Source of the DNA: Platerodrilus igneus
Lineage: Eukaryota; Arthropoda; Insecta; Coleoptera; Lycidae
Direction of reading: 5' to 3'
DNA length: 64,000 nucleotides
Assembly (NCBI GenBank): GCA_036346225.1
Contig: JARFIW010001320.1
Coordinates: 558,001-622,000, forward strand
The notes below the pieces were generated by a model. It saw nothing but the letters and a program-made list of their open reading frames with translations. It searched no databases and was not told the DNA's origin. The number at the start of each line of letters is the position of its first letter. Position 1 is the first letter of the stretch. The position numbers were made by a program, and so were the translations under genes. Below, piece after piece: positions 12,171 through 22,952 of this stretch.

Positions 12171-13042
12171 GTACATCGTCTGCATACAAGTGGTATCTAC
12201 AAGTTGGCATTAAGACCTGCGGTAAATCTGCTGTGTAAAGCACAAATAACAAAGGTCCAAGGTTACTTCCTTGAGGAACACCTTAAGTTACATGTAGCGA
12301 TTGTGAGGTTTTAGTATTTAGTATGACATTCTGATATCTGCCATCTAAATAGCTAGTGAACCATTGTAGAGTAGTTTTATCAAATCCAAAGTAGTGCAGT
12401 TTCGCAATTAGTAGATCATGCACGATAATGTCAAATGCTTTACTGAAATCTATAAATGCGAGATATGTAACCTCTGATTTGTCTGCTGAATGTGATAGAT
12501 CATTTAACACCTTGGTCAATGCAGTAGCTGTGCTGTGCCCACTTCTAAATCCAGACTGGAGTTCAGGTAGGATGCCACATCTGTTAATATGTTCCAACGT
12601 TTGTGTATATACTATATACTCAATGACTTTTGACACCACAAGGCAGTATACTAATAGGCCGTAAATCGGAAGGTGAGCAAGATAGTGTGTTTTTCCCAAT
12701 AGGTACAACGACAGATCGTTTCCAAATATTTGGAAATATGCCCTCTTGCAGTGATACATTCACCAGGTATGTAATTATTTCAATACAATAAGACATTATT
12801 AGTAATAACATTTTAAGATTGATACTGTCAACACCACAGGCAATGGATTTTATGCGTTTTATGGATGCTTTAACTACATCCATCATCATTTACAGTTGCG
12901 AAACGAGTAAACTTATTTATGCTGGGTAGACAATTATGCATATACTGATTGATCTCAGCTTTTTCTACCTTTTGATGTGATATGGAATTAACAAAATAAT
13001 CATTTATAACATCAGGATTATTAATTTCTGGTGATATCTGCC
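11165..13042 (-). pseudogene. Jockey/CR1-like LINE reverse transcriptase and C-terminal region
   Basis: Broken minus-strand ORF2. In order from 13042 downward it reads DVINDYFVNSI, a linker with AEINQYMHNCLPSINKF, then GVDSINLKMLL near 12820 and SDLRPISILP near 12650 (both conserved reverse transcriptase blocks). Next come LQSGFRSGHSTATAL near 12560 and AFIDFSKAFDIIVHDLL near 12460, with the first catalytic Asp of the palm. The YADD region falls in the damaged stretch around 12000-12250, which also contains an (AT)n run. The C-terminal part from 11996 has SHVNKKIGLCYYKLCTLYRY and the block LDYCNVVYYSY. At least four frame changes are present. Confidence 0.82.
12116..12167. repeat. (AT)n microsatellite
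   Basis: Uninterrupted AT dinucleotide run inside the Jockey/CR1-like reverse transcriptase remnant. It creates spurious open frames encoding alternating I and Y. Confidence 0.95.
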
Positions 13043-13315
13043 ATTTCGACAGGACCTGCACCTTGCCGAAGTTCTAAATTACTAGAACAGGTGAAATGGC
13101 TTGCGCGTTCTAATGAGCTAAAGAGCCAAACTACAGGTCCAACCAAAGTAGTAAGACAGGTCCCCGAAAGAGGGCAGCGGCTCTTTCGGTACTTAGATTG
13201 GCAGAGACCATAGGGGTCGGTATGGCAGTCTAAGACACACTACCGCGACGTGGAAGGCAACGGGAAACCACCACATTATCTCCCAAGTACACAGCGTACT
13301 TAAATTGTTACAAAC

Positions 13316-13997
13316 ATGATGGCATTCTCTGGGGTAAAAGATTCCGGAGTTAAAATAGTCCCCCCATTCGGATCTCCGGGAGGGGACTACTTCGGAGGAT
13401 GCGATCGGAAAGTTAAAAATAAGGGTCGGGAACATTCTGCGAGTCGGAGCGTGGAATGTTAGAAGTATGAAGCAAGTAGGTAAGCTAGAGAACCTAAAAA
13501 TCGAAATGAATAGGTTATCACTAGACATAGTAGGGATTAGCGAAGTTCGGTGGCCAGAGGCGGGGGATTTTTGGTGTGGAGACTTTAGGGTAATTCATAC
13601 AGGAGCAGAGGAAGGAAATTTGGGTGTGGGGATAGTTATACGGAAAAAGATAGGATACTGTGTAGAAAATTACTTACAAAAGAACAAAAGACTACTCATG
13701 GTTAGATTAAAATCTAAACCGGTAAACACAGTAATAATACAAGTATACATGCCCACCTCTAGCTGCAGTGACGAAGAGGTAGAAACAATCTACAAAGATA
13801 TCGAAGACATATTAAGATACGTAAAAGGACATGAAAATTTAATAATTACGGGGGATTTTAATGCCGTGGTAGGTGAGGGTAGGGAAGGAGCGGTAGTAGG
13901 TTTATTTGGTCTAGGCACAAGAAACGACAGGGGAAATAGGCTGGTAGAATTTTGCGACAAGAACAATTTAATCATCACAAACAAAGATATCAAATAG
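13316..13997 (+). pseudogene. LINE endonuclease domain (EEP/APE type), damaged
   Basis: N-terminal endonuclease that nicks the target DNA for priming. Blocks seen are GAWNVRSMKQVG near 13450 (substrate-binding N), [17 protein letters not shown] near 13540 (catalytic E), VIIQVYMPTSS near 13740, and LIITGDFNAVVG near 13850 (catalytic D and N). The likely ATG is at 13316 or 13319, because the minus copy (about 18926) is open from there. In this copy a run of six C at about 13361 shifts the frame relative to five C in the minus copy. At about 13980 roughly 60 bases are missing compared with 18180-18250, removing the segment before QIDYILVRQRF and changing the frame into the reverse transcriptase. 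Confidence 0.85.
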
Positions 13998-16003
13998 ATT
14001 ACATTCTTGTTAGACAACGGTTTAGGAATCAAGTAAAAAACTGTAGAAGCTACCCAGAAGCGGATATAGATACTGACCACAACATCGTAATTATAAAGGC
14101 TGCACTTAAATTTAAGAAGGTGAAAAAAAGAAACGGAAAAAGGCAATTGGACTTAGAGAAACTAAAAGATAAAGATATTCAAGAAAGATTCGAAAAAAAG
14201 TCAAATGAATTGCTCAAAGATATCGGAAAAATATCTGATACTAAGGAAGTAGAAACAGAATGGAATAATATTAAATCCAGCTTAGACATGGCGGCCAGAG
14301 ATATTCTGGGGTATACACAAAAAGAAAATAAGAAACCATGGATAACAAAGGATATCCTGAATTTAATTGAAGAAAGACGAAAATACAAAAATAAATCAGA
14401 CGAAACAGGAAAACAGAGATACAAAGCTATAAAATGGGAAATTATTCGAAAATGCAGGAAAGCTAAAGAACAATGGATTGATGAAAAGTGCAAAGAGGTA
14501 CAAACTAAGATGGAAATAGGAAAGACAGACGAAGCATACAAATTAATTAGAATGAATTTTAGGGACATAAAACCGTATAGCAAAAATTTAAAGGACGCAC
14601 AAGGAAAGGTCATCATAGAAAACGTAGAGAAAGTGTGTAGACGGCAAGAATATATAGGGAATTTATATGCAGGAGAGGAACTAACTGCATTAGAACAGGA
14701 ATCAGACATTGAAAATGATGACTTGGGATATCCTATACTTAGAGAGGAGTTTGAATTAGCATTAAAGAGTCTGAAAAATGGTAAGGCGCCGGATACAGAT
14801 AAGGTGCAAGCAGAAACTCTAAAAGCCGCTGGACAAGCAGTAACAGAACGTCTCTTCCAACTTGTAAGCTATATGTATGAGACAGGCGAGATACCCAAAG
14901 ATTTCAAACGTAGCATCATAGTAACTATACCAAAAAAGAAAGGTGCGGATAGATGTGAAAATTTTCAAACAATAAGTTTGACAGCACACGTGTCAAAAAT
15001 ATTAACTAGAATTGTGCAAAGACGAGCTGAAGAAATACTAGGAGAAGACCAATTTGGGTTTAGGCGAAACAGGGGAACACGAGAGGCTATTTTAGCTCTG
15101 AGAGTGATAATGGAGAAAACAATAGAAAAAGAGGAAAGCGTGTATATAGGGTTTGTAGATCTGGAAAAAGCATTCGACAATGTAAAATGGAAAAAAATGT
15201 TTGAAATACTCAAAAAGATTGGAATGAGCTATAGGGATAGACGAATAGTACATAGCTTATACAAAGAGCAAACAGCAGTAATAGAATTAGAGCAGGAATG
15301 TAGAGAAGTAAACATTAGGAAAGGGGTGAGACAGGGATGTGCCCTATCCCCATTGATTTTTAACTTGTACATAGAAGACGCAATGAATACTGTCAAATGC
15401 AGGAAGACATTTGGAATTACTCTGCAGGGACAAAAAATTGATATGCTTAGATTTGCAGATGAAATAGCGGTATTAGCGGCTAGTAAGGAAGAGTTAGAAG
15501 CTGCTCTTAATGAAATGGAAACGGTTCTAACAGAAAGATACGGTATGAAAATTAACAAAACTAAAACTAAAGTTCTAGTATGCAAAGGTGGGGAAAATAA
15601 ATCAAAAACAAGAATACAAGTGTGTAACACGAACTTACAAGAGGTTAAGGATTTCTGCTACCTAGGAAGCCAAATAACGCAAGATGGGAAAAGCACAAAA
15701 GATATAAAACAAAGATTAGCACAAGGTCTTGCTACATTTAACAAGCAAAAGCAACTACTGTGCTCAAAGACCACAAACATAGAAACAAGGAAAAGATTGC
15801 TTAAAACATATGTGTGGAGCACAGCACTGTACGGCTGTGAAGCCTGGACAGTAGGAGAAGCGGACAAGAAAAAGGTAGAAGCCTTTGAAATGTGGTGCTA
15901 CAGACGTATGATGAAGATATCATGGACAGAAAAAGTTAAGAACGAAGAGATACTAAAAATGGTAGGGGAAGAAAGAAATATGTGGAAAACGGTAAAAAAA
16001 TAG
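13980..16003 (+). CDS. LINE reverse transcriptase (long open frame)
   Basis: About 675 codons open from the end of the endonuclease through the reverse transcriptase; the frame is open from 13952. Blocks in order are QIDYILVRQRFRNQVKN, DHNIVIIKAALKF (end of endonuclease with the catalytic DH), a basic linker, NGKAPDTDKVQAE, FKRSIIVTIPKKKG, EDQFGFRRNRGT, VYIGFVDLEKAFDNVKW (first palm Asp), GVRQGCALSPLIFNLYIED, and MLRFADEIAVLAASKEELE. The last reads F-A-D-E where active enzymes have F-A-D-D, so the second metal-binding Asp is changed. It ends in VWSTALYGCEAWTV and YRRMMKISWTE. Because the endonuclease is truncated and FADD is altered, activity is unlikely. Confidence 0.88.
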
Positions 16004-16013
16004 GAGAGATAAG

Positions 16014-16223
16014 ATGATAGGCCACATACTACGGCATGAGGGAATAGTGCGGAATATATTAGAAGCAGAGATAGGAAAAAAGAGAAAAAGAGGCAGACCT
16101 AGGTTAGACTACTGCACACAGATAGTAAAAGATGTAGGCTGTAGGGGTTTCAGGGAGATGTGTAGGCTAGCCCAGAATAGAAATGAATGGAGGTACGCAT
16201 CCAACCAATCCCAAGATGGATAA
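16014..16223 (+). pseudogene. LINE C-terminal region, one frame off from the reverse transcriptase
   Basis: Continues the LINE protein after a stop at 16001-16003 (NMWKTVKK, stop). It reads MIGHILRHEGIVRNILEAEI, then KKRKRGRPRLDYCTQIVKDV and REMCRLAQNRNEWRYASNQS before a stop. The basic GRPR motif followed by a DVGC helix is the usual end of this kind of LINE protein. A separate subfamily with the same architecture (MIGHQLRHEGLFSKV) occurs at 26398-26598 on the minus strand. The frame change is probably an A-run indel near 15998. Confidence 0.8.
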
Positions 16224-17280
16224 ACTAATGACGAAAAAATAACTGTGATGAGTATTATAAGTAACTACAAGAATTGGCTGAGCAATATTCTCGAATAATG
16301 TTAAGTGTGTGAAAGGATTTACTGGAAAACCATTACTTTGGCAAATGTCTAAGTGTTGGTGGATCTTGGTAGCCACAGGTTGCTTAACCCCCTTTACTGA
16401 ATCTTGCTGAAATAGGGCATAAAATTAGAAAACAATAGAAGGGGAACGAACTGTATACACATGCTGTGTGAGAATTTCAGGGAACTATGTAGGCTAGCTC
16501 AGAATATAAATAAGAGCAGGCACGTGTCCAACCAGTTTTGAGACGGAAAACTTAATGACGAAAAAATAAGCGCAGATAAATCTGATGATTAGTATAAACA
16601 ACTAGTTGTTGGTTCGAAATATCTGCAACTAATGAGGACTGTGCGAAAAGATATATTGGAAAATATATTAAATCAGTAAATGGTTAAGTGTTGGGGGAAC
16701 TTGGCAGCCACAGGCTGCTTACCTCCTTTCACAATCACTGAATGTCGGAGAAATAGGGTATATAATTGTAAAACAATAGAAGGTGACTGAACTGCATCTA
16801 ACAAGAAAGAACAGCGCTTATGAGAAAAGACAACAAACATAAAACAAGAAGAAAATTGTTGAAAGCATATGTGTGGAGCACAGCACAGTATGCCTATGAA
16901 ATACGGGCAGTCTGAAACGCAGACAGAAAAACGGTAGCAGCCTTTTGAAATGCTGTGCTTCAGATGTATGAGGACGATAGCATGGACAGACAAAGATAAT
17001 AACAAATAGGTTATAGAAATAGTAAGGGAACAAGGATATCTGGGGAAAAAGATAAGAGAAATAGAAGGGCAGAATACGTTCTAAGGCATTTTTGGGGAAT
17101 AGTATGGGATATATTACAAGCAGAGATAGGAAAAAAGAAGTAGATGTAGAACTAGATCAGATAGTTATAGATGCAGACTGTGCAAATTTCAGGGAAATAT
17201 GTAGGTTAGTTCAGAATAGGAAACAATGATGGTACGCGTCTAACCAGTTCCAGGACTGAAAACCTAATGATGATGATGAT
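16224..17280 (+). repeat. LINE 3' region with two diverged extra tails
   Basis: After the protein end, a spacer (16224-16470) leads to a second copy of the C-terminal tail (about 16470-16580, TAGGCTAGCTCAGAAT then TTAATGACGAAAAAATAA). A second spacer resembles the first (TAAGTGTTGG, GCCACAGG, AAACAATAGAAGG in both). A third, longer tail (16800-17270) starts at the block for KTTNIETRKRLLKAYVWSTA and ends in (GAT)n. The minus-strand LINE has the same kind of extra tail at 6766-7210, so tail duplication is a property of the family rather than a local accident. Confidence 0.7.
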
Positions 17281-18120
17281 ATCTGGTGTTTCAATGTAGA
17301 ATTAATTTTGCATCTATCGAATGCCTTCCAAAGTTTTTTTGGAGCATTGATGTTGTGTCTGCATTGATGTTCAAGGTAAGCTTTTTTCCCATTTTTGATG
17401 GCCTGGTCAAAATAATTCCTCAAAGTCTTATAATAGTTATATTTTGCCTCAATCCTTTCTTTTCTGTATCTGTTCTAAGGCACATCACGTAGTTTTATTA
17501 TTAGTCAAATTGTTGAAGTAATATATGGTAGAGTATTCTTTTTAATATTAACAGTATGCATCGGTGCATGTACATCATATAAGTTGATGATAGTTTCGTT
17601 AAACAAGTTGACCTTGCTGTTAGGTTCAGGTACAGTTTTGATGAATTGCCAGTATATGTGATGTACATCATACTCAAATTCGTTAATATCAAAAAGGTTA
17701 AAATCCCGATAAGTAATTGTTCTGTTTTGGAACTTTGGTAACGCTATGCTTAATTCACAGACAACCACTCTATGATCAGTTAGGTTATTTGAGTCAATAG
17801 TTTCACAATATGTAGTAGTGATACTTTTGGTTGTACACAAAATTTCGATAAGTGTAGAAGATGTAGCTGTAACTCGTGTAGGCTCTTTTACATGTTGCAG
17901 AAGATTAAAAGCATTGAACAATGAAATTATCTTGTTTTTATTAGTGCTATTTTGTAGGAAAACAATATTTACATCACCCTTGGGTATTATATTTTCACAT
18001 ATGATACTCACTTGAGAAAGTGCAGATTCAAGTTCATCTATTGAGGAGATAGTGGTATTTGGTGGCCTGTATATAATTCCAGTGGCAACATGCATTTTAC
18101 TCATTTTAATTTGTATCCTT
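17281..18120 (-). pseudogene. Jockey/CR1-like LINE endonuclease part
   Basis: 5'-proximal part of the LINE whose reverse transcriptase is at 11165-13042. Open on the minus strand from about 18104 to 17505, it reads VATGIIYRPPNTTIS, IIPKGDVNIVFLQN (the GDFN block, here with F to V), HVKEPTRVTATSSTLIEIL, and NLTDHRVVVCELSI (the SDH block, here TDH). All are conserved endonuclease segments of Jockey-superfamily LINEs. After a frame change the linker continues at 17423 (KAYLEHQCRHNINAPKKLWK) until the plus-strand LINE interrupts it at 17281. The N-terminal catalytic part is absent. Confidence 0.82.
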
Positions 18121-19226
18121 AATTGCTTCTGGATAGCTTCTACAGTCTTTTACTTGATTCCTAAACCGTTGTCTAACAAGAATGTAGTCTATTTGATATC
18201 TTCCTATGTCTCCTGGTATCTTCCACCTATATCATCTTCTAGCATGATGTTGAAATAATGTGTTTGTGATGATTAAATTGTTCTTGTCGCAAAATTCTAC
18301 CAGCCTATTTCCACTGTCGTTTCTTGTGCCTAAACCAAATAAACCTACTACCGCTCCTTCCCTACCCTCACCAACCACGGCATTAAAGTCCCCCGTAACT
18401 ATTAAATTTTCATGTCCTTTTACGTATCTTAGTATATCTTCGATATCTTTGTAGATGGCTTCTACCTCTTCGTCAATATAGCTAGAGGTGGGCATGTATA
18501 CTTGTATTATTACTGTGTTTACCTGTTTAGATTCTAATCTAACCATGAGTACTCTTTCGTTCTTTTGTAAATAATTTTCTACACAGTATCCTATCTTTTT
18601 CCGCATAACAATCCCCACTCCCAAATTTCCTTCCTATGCTCCTGTATGAATTATCCTGAAGTCTCCACTCCAAAAATCCCCCGCCTCTGGCCACTGGACT
18701 TCGATGATCCCTACTATGTCTAGTGATAACCTATTCATTTCGATTTTTAGGTTCTCTAGCTTATCTATTTGCTTCATACTTCTAACATTCTACGCTCCGA
18801 CTCGCAGAATGTTCCCGACCCTTATTTTTAACTTTCCGATCGCATCCTCTGAAGTAGTCCCCTCCCGGAGATCCGAATGGGGGACTATTTTAACTCCGCA
18901 ATCTTTTACCCCAGAGAATGCCATCATGTTTGTTACAATTTAAGTACGCTGTGTACTTGGAGGTAATGCGGTGGTTTCCGTTGCCTTCCACATCACGGTA
19001 GTGTGTCTTAGACTGCCATACCGACCCCTATGGTCTCTGCCAATCTAAGTACCGAAAGAGCCGCTGCCCTCTTTCGGGGACCTGTCTTAGTCTGGTTCTT
19101 CACTAACAACCCTACTACTTTGGTTGGACCTGTAGTTTGGCTCTTTAGCTCATTAGAACACGCAAGCCATTTCACCTGTTCTAGTAATCTAGAACTTCGG
19201 CAAGGTGCAGGTCCATTCGAAATGGG
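18120..19226 (-). pseudogene. RTE-like LINE 5' end and endonuclease
   Basis: 5' portion of the outer minus-strand LINE. The 5' untranslated sequence at 19000-19226 matches 13043-13310 of the plus copy. The endonuclease opens at an ATG near 18926; it has GAXNVRSMKQ with the W codon changed to TAG near 18795, then [13 protein letters not shown] frame change near 18630 is followed by GVGIVMRKKIGYCVENYLQK, VIIQVYMPTSS, LIVTGDFNAVVGEGREG and NLIITNTLFQHHARR. Unlike the plus copy, this one keeps the segment after NLIITN. The match stops near 18120, where the Jockey/CR1-like LINE starts. Confidence 0.82.
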
Positions 19227-19944
19227 AATTATGTATAATACGGAATAAATTGTTCTTTAATTTTTAAATGGCCTTTTTTTAATAATGGCCATATATAAAT
19301 AAAATGAGATACAGAAGCATGGGAACTAAATTACGCGCATATTCAGTAGCGCACAGAGGCGCTGCATTATCATGGAACTATATTTATTTAGTTTTCGTAT
19401 GTCTTTCACTTATATATGAAGAAGTTTAAACAACCTAACCTCTCTCTTCTATTTGTTTTGTTTGGGGAAGCCCTTCACCATCTTGAAGCTAATTCAAATG
19501 GTATTGTTGTTTATTACAAAATTCAAAGAATTGATGTTACAGGTATTCCATTTTTTGTCAGTGTTTAAAATACTAATTATATTACGGTTTTAGCATAGTT
19601 CTTCTTACAGTTTTAGTTGCTTTGTTCAGTAGCATTATTACTGGCAATTTATTAAATTATGATTGACTTAACAGGTACGGAATTTTTTATATCAGCGTTT
19701 AAAATTATTAATTAAATATTCTTGTAGTATACATCAGTGTAATAGTTTCCATTTAATAGAGGAAATTGATTTACCATTATGTTCCCAAAGGTTAAGTAAA
19801 TGCATATTATACCAATATGACTGATAACAAGTACAGAAACAAAAGAACAACTAGGCGTGTTTATCATATGCTCGTGAACTCTTACAATACGTGTTCTACA
19901 AGTGAAAAATATTTTTGCAGGAATATTATTAGTTTGATCTCAAT
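19227..19944. other. Unassigned AT-rich stretch
   Basis: No gene seen. A segment at 19253-19288 (AAATGGCCTTTTTTTAATAA) resembles the sequence that received the short P-type element at 31220. The last part is probably the 5' untranslated region of the LINE whose ORF1 starts at 19945. Confidence 0.4.
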
Positions 19945-20286
19945 ATGCAGGGAAGTGAACGTAATCTAAGATCTGCTGCTTCAGACAGTGATGAAAAAGA
20001 TTATGCTGTTGTACTACGCATTGTTGAAACTGTTTCACCTTCACCTACATTTATCGAAGATATTTGTAACAAAATAACTAAACGAATTTCTGATAAAATT
20101 GAAGACATGTTTAAAACTTTCGCTAATACAATTCAAAACTCGCAGTTAGAACTTTGTGTTGCACAAAAGGTTATCAGCATTCAAGAAGACAAATTTGACA
20201 ACTTTGAGCAATGTACAAGAGGTAATAGTTTGCGTATTTACAACCTGCCAGAATCTCCGGATGAAAATCTGATACAATACTTGTAA
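19945..20286 (+). CDS. LINE ORF1-like protein, probably truncated
   Basis: A 113-codon frame from ATG at 19945 (MQGSERNLRSAASDSDE). The middle is rich in charged and hydrophobic heptad-like residues (ICNKITKRISDKIEDMFKTF), suggesting a coiled coil. It ends with EQCTRGNSLRIYNLPESPDE, the start of the RRM-like module found in ORF1 proteins of insect LINEs. The frame stops at 20284-20286, but homologous reading (LVNMFQEKLGVVVSTCSIDR and SHRIFQKVEGKPKPIIIRF) continues in another frame to about 20400, so the RRM is broken by a frameshift. ORF1 proteins bind the element RNA. A LINE ORF2 remnant follows on the same strand. Confidence 0.65.
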   Translation: MQGSERNLRSAASDSDEKDYAVVLRIVETVSPSPTFIEDICNKITKRISDKIEDMFKTFANTIQNSQLELCVAQKVISIQEDKFDNFEQCTRGNSLRIYNLPESPDENLIQYL

Positions 20287-22030
20287 ATATGTTTCAGGAA
20301 AAATTAGGCGTTGTTGTATCCACGTGTTCCATTGATAGAAGTCATCGAATATTTCAAAAAGTCGAAGGTAAACCTAAGCCGATTATTATAAGATTTAATT
20401 CTTATAACATACAAAATGTTGTTTACAAACAAAGATTCAAGTAAAAGGATGTGGCATAATTATTAAAGAATTTGAATGTACACAAAAATTTTAATTATCA
20501 TAGTACTTGGATTAATTATGGTACTATTTTTCTTAAAGTTAATAATAAAAATCACAAATTAAACAATATAGCTGATTTCATTAACTTAACTAAAAATAAT
20601 ATAATTATTAATATTGTTGTTGATGATATCTTTTTAAATTAAATAAAAGTAACTTAAAACTAAATTTATATTCTAATATCATTCATAACAGTATAACCGA
20701 TCATTACTCTACGTCATTACATATGGTACCAGAACCATCTGAATTTGAACATGCTAATAATATTTTCAAACCTCGTATTCACACAAAGTTTTATACTCAA
20801 ATATAAATCGATCGATTGAAATGACTATTTCAATAATATTACTGATACTAATGAGGTGACAAATAAACTTAACTCTTTCGAAAGATTAGTTGAGATTAAT
20901 ACTGTTAAAATTATATTACCATCAGTTCCTAAAAAATCAAACCATGGGTTACAAACTGTCTTCTCAAATCAATTCGAATACGTAATAAATTAAAACATGC
21001 TACATCAAAAAATCCGAACACTTAAAACATTAAAACTTACAAACAATATAGAAATCAACTAACTTCATTAATACGTATTACTAAGGATACTTATTACCAA
21101 AATAAGCTTAATTATGTGTGTGGCGACATCAGAAAGACATGACGTATTATTAAAGACGCTACAGGTGATATATCTACCAAGCAAAATATATCAGTATTGA
21201 ATACTGAAACTGATGGTGTAGTTACTAATACAGAAATTATAGCTTCTTTGTTTAATAAGCATTTTAATTCTGTTGGAAAGAACTTCAATAAATTAAAAAA
21301 TACTTGCAAGAATGCTAATTCTAATAAAAATTCAGTATATTATTAATTAACTAAAACATCAGTCATTTACGATGTCTAGTATTTTAAATTCCAATTTAGT
21401 TAAACAAACAAAAAATCTAATTTTTGTGTTTTTGAATATAAAATTTAATATGTGTTTAAGTTCTAGTGTTTTTCTTACAATCTTCAAAAATTTGTTTGTA
21501 ATCCCACTATACAAAAATGGTGATAAAACTATTATCAACAACTATTATTCGATTTCTATAACTTCCGTTTTCGGTAGAATTCTCGAAAAATACATTAAAA
21601 TCCTCCTTTCATCTTTCTTCCAAAAATGTAACATTTTGACTAAGCAACAATTTCGCTTCAGAAAAAAATCATCCATGGAACGTGCTTTATATGAAGTAAC
21701 CAATGCGATCTACTCAAAAATGGAAAATAGTTCCAAGCAAGTAGCGGTTTTCCTTGATTTGTGTAAAGCATTTGATAGTTTCTCACAGCAAATTATTGCA
21801 GAAACTACATAACATAGGTATAAGGCGAACTGCATATCTACTTTTGGAGGACTGCCTTAAAGAAAAATGTCAACCTGTTTTTGTTTTACGGTAAACTGAG
21901 TAATTCTTTGACTAGAGCTTGGCGTTCTGCAAGGAATTGTATTAGGTCTGCTTTTATTTCTTGTATACATTAATGATCTAGCTTCCCGCGACACCGGTTT
22001 TGAAAATAAGTGTTTAGGTAAATTTTAAAG
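20287..22030 (+). pseudogene. LINE ORF2 remnant (reverse transcriptase)
   Basis: Follows the ORF1-like frame on the plus strand. The endonuclease is mostly missing; ITDHYSTSLHMVPEP near 20700 is its SDH-like end. The linker 20750-21300 is readable in pieces. The reverse transcriptase is open at 21460-21812: FVIPLYKNGDKTIINNYYSI, GRILEKYI, LTKQQFRFRKKSSMERALYE and VAVFLDLCKAFDS (first palm Asp). After a frame change it has LGLLLFLVYINDL near 21950. Stops and frameshifts are common. It appears to be a CR1/Jockey-like LINE distinct from the one at 11084-18120. Between 22031 and 22315 I see no gene. Confidence 0.75.
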
Positions 22031-22952
22031 TGTCACTATTTTGAATTTCCCGCTATTAGCTCTTGTTTTCATCAGTAGTCCCTAGCGGCGCTGCCGGTTT
22101 TAGCTGTCATTGTTTTTCAAACTCTCACATTGGAAATTGGATTGGTGACTCTCCTACTGTATGTTCTCTATGATAGTAACTCTCATAACCAAAGGTGGAT
22201 AGTAAACTTAAATATCAGTTACCTAGATAACTATTAGTTAAACCATCGGTTAAACTCTACAACGAAGTGTTGCAGAATAAGTCCTAAATGTACAATATGT
22301 ATTTCATACCAAAATCATAGAATAATAACACCCCTAAAAGAAGTGACACTCTTAAAAAATCCTTTGTTTTTCATGTACCAAAAATACATGACCTTCAGCC
22401 ATTATTCTGTAGGTTTAGAAATGCAGAGGGAAATTTAAAAAAGTTGGGTTAGAAATCGATTTAAAATTTAAATAGAGTAGTATTGTGTGCATAACTGTAT
22501 ACTTTATGCTCTAGTATTATGAAGTTAGTAGGAATGTTTGAATGAAATTCAACAAGTGCATTGCATTGCCAGAGTGATTATTTTTAGTCTCCTACAAAAG
22601 GTCAGACATTTGTAAGAGTAACTTTGAAAATAATATATTGAAGTACCAATAACCATTTACAATTATAATACAATCACACCAATGCATTAACATTACCGAA
22701 TCAATTTATTGAAAAGAAAATTTTATTTAACAGATTACAAATTAGAACATGCACAATAAATTAAACAATAAAATAAATGTGTGCACAATCAGAGAAGTTG
22801 AGGTCGTACACCCTAACGACAAGAATCACTTGCACACATTGGCTAAAAAATCAGTAGATTCTAATATCAAAATATGCTGTAGATATCCCAGCAAACACAA
22901 ATATGTAATAATTACATAATAAAAATATAATCGCAAAAATGTTGTACATATA

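Larger units (their letters stand above)
13043..17280 (+). mobile_element. RTE-like LINE, plus strand, near full length
   Basis: Inserted into the Jockey/CR1-like LINE and flanked by the direct repeat TGATATCTG: the left copy is about 13034-13042 and the right copy follows the terminal GAT tract at about 17279. The order is a 5' untranslated region, an apurinic-type endonuclease, a reverse transcriptase, a short C-terminal region, and a 3' part with two additional diverged tail copies ending in TGATGATGATGAT. A short tandem repeat tail instead of poly(A) is typical of RTE-type LINEs. The endonuclease resembles proteins often annotated as craniofacial development protein 2-like in insect genomes. 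Confidence 0.82.
11084..18120 (-). mobile_element. Jockey/CR1-like LINE, minus strand, split by a plus-strand RTE-like LINE
   Basis: A second LINE lineage lies inside the minus RTE-like LINE. Its two parts, 11084-13042 and 17281-18120, join cleanly: the protein reading passes from LKHQI on one side to SPEINNPDVINDYFVNS on the other. The A-rich 3' tail is at about 11084-11110. The combined length of about 2.8 kb lacks the 5' end (ORF1 and the start of the endonuclease), so it was probably 5' truncated at insertion. The exact clade (Jockey, CR1 or Rex1 type) cannot be fixed by eye. Confidence 0.75.
6766..19226 (-). mobile_element. RTE-like LINE, minus strand, heavily interrupted (outer layer of a nest)
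   Basis: The pieces of one minus-strand LINE are recognised by near identity to the plus-strand copy at 13043-17280. The 5' end and endonuclease lie at 18120-19226, the linker at 10761-11083, the start of reverse transcriptase at 9410-10027, the end of reverse transcriptase and tail at 7440-8651, and a repeated tail at 6766-7210. The intervening pieces are two solo gypsy LTRs and a Jockey/CR1-like LINE that contains a plus-strand RTE-like LINE. The 3' end is a short CATCAT tract, i.e. (GAT)n on the element strand, as in RTE elements. Target duplications for this outer element were not found. Confidence 0.8.

Noticed and set aside
12009..12314. 101-codon plus-strand frame with an I-Y repeat
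   Set aside because: Produced by the (AT)n microsatellite, opposite the minus-strand LINE reverse transcriptase.
14179..15630. Serine- and phenylalanine-rich minus-strand frames of 70-176 codons
   Set aside because: Antisense shadows of the plus-strand LINE reverse transcriptase; no independent support.
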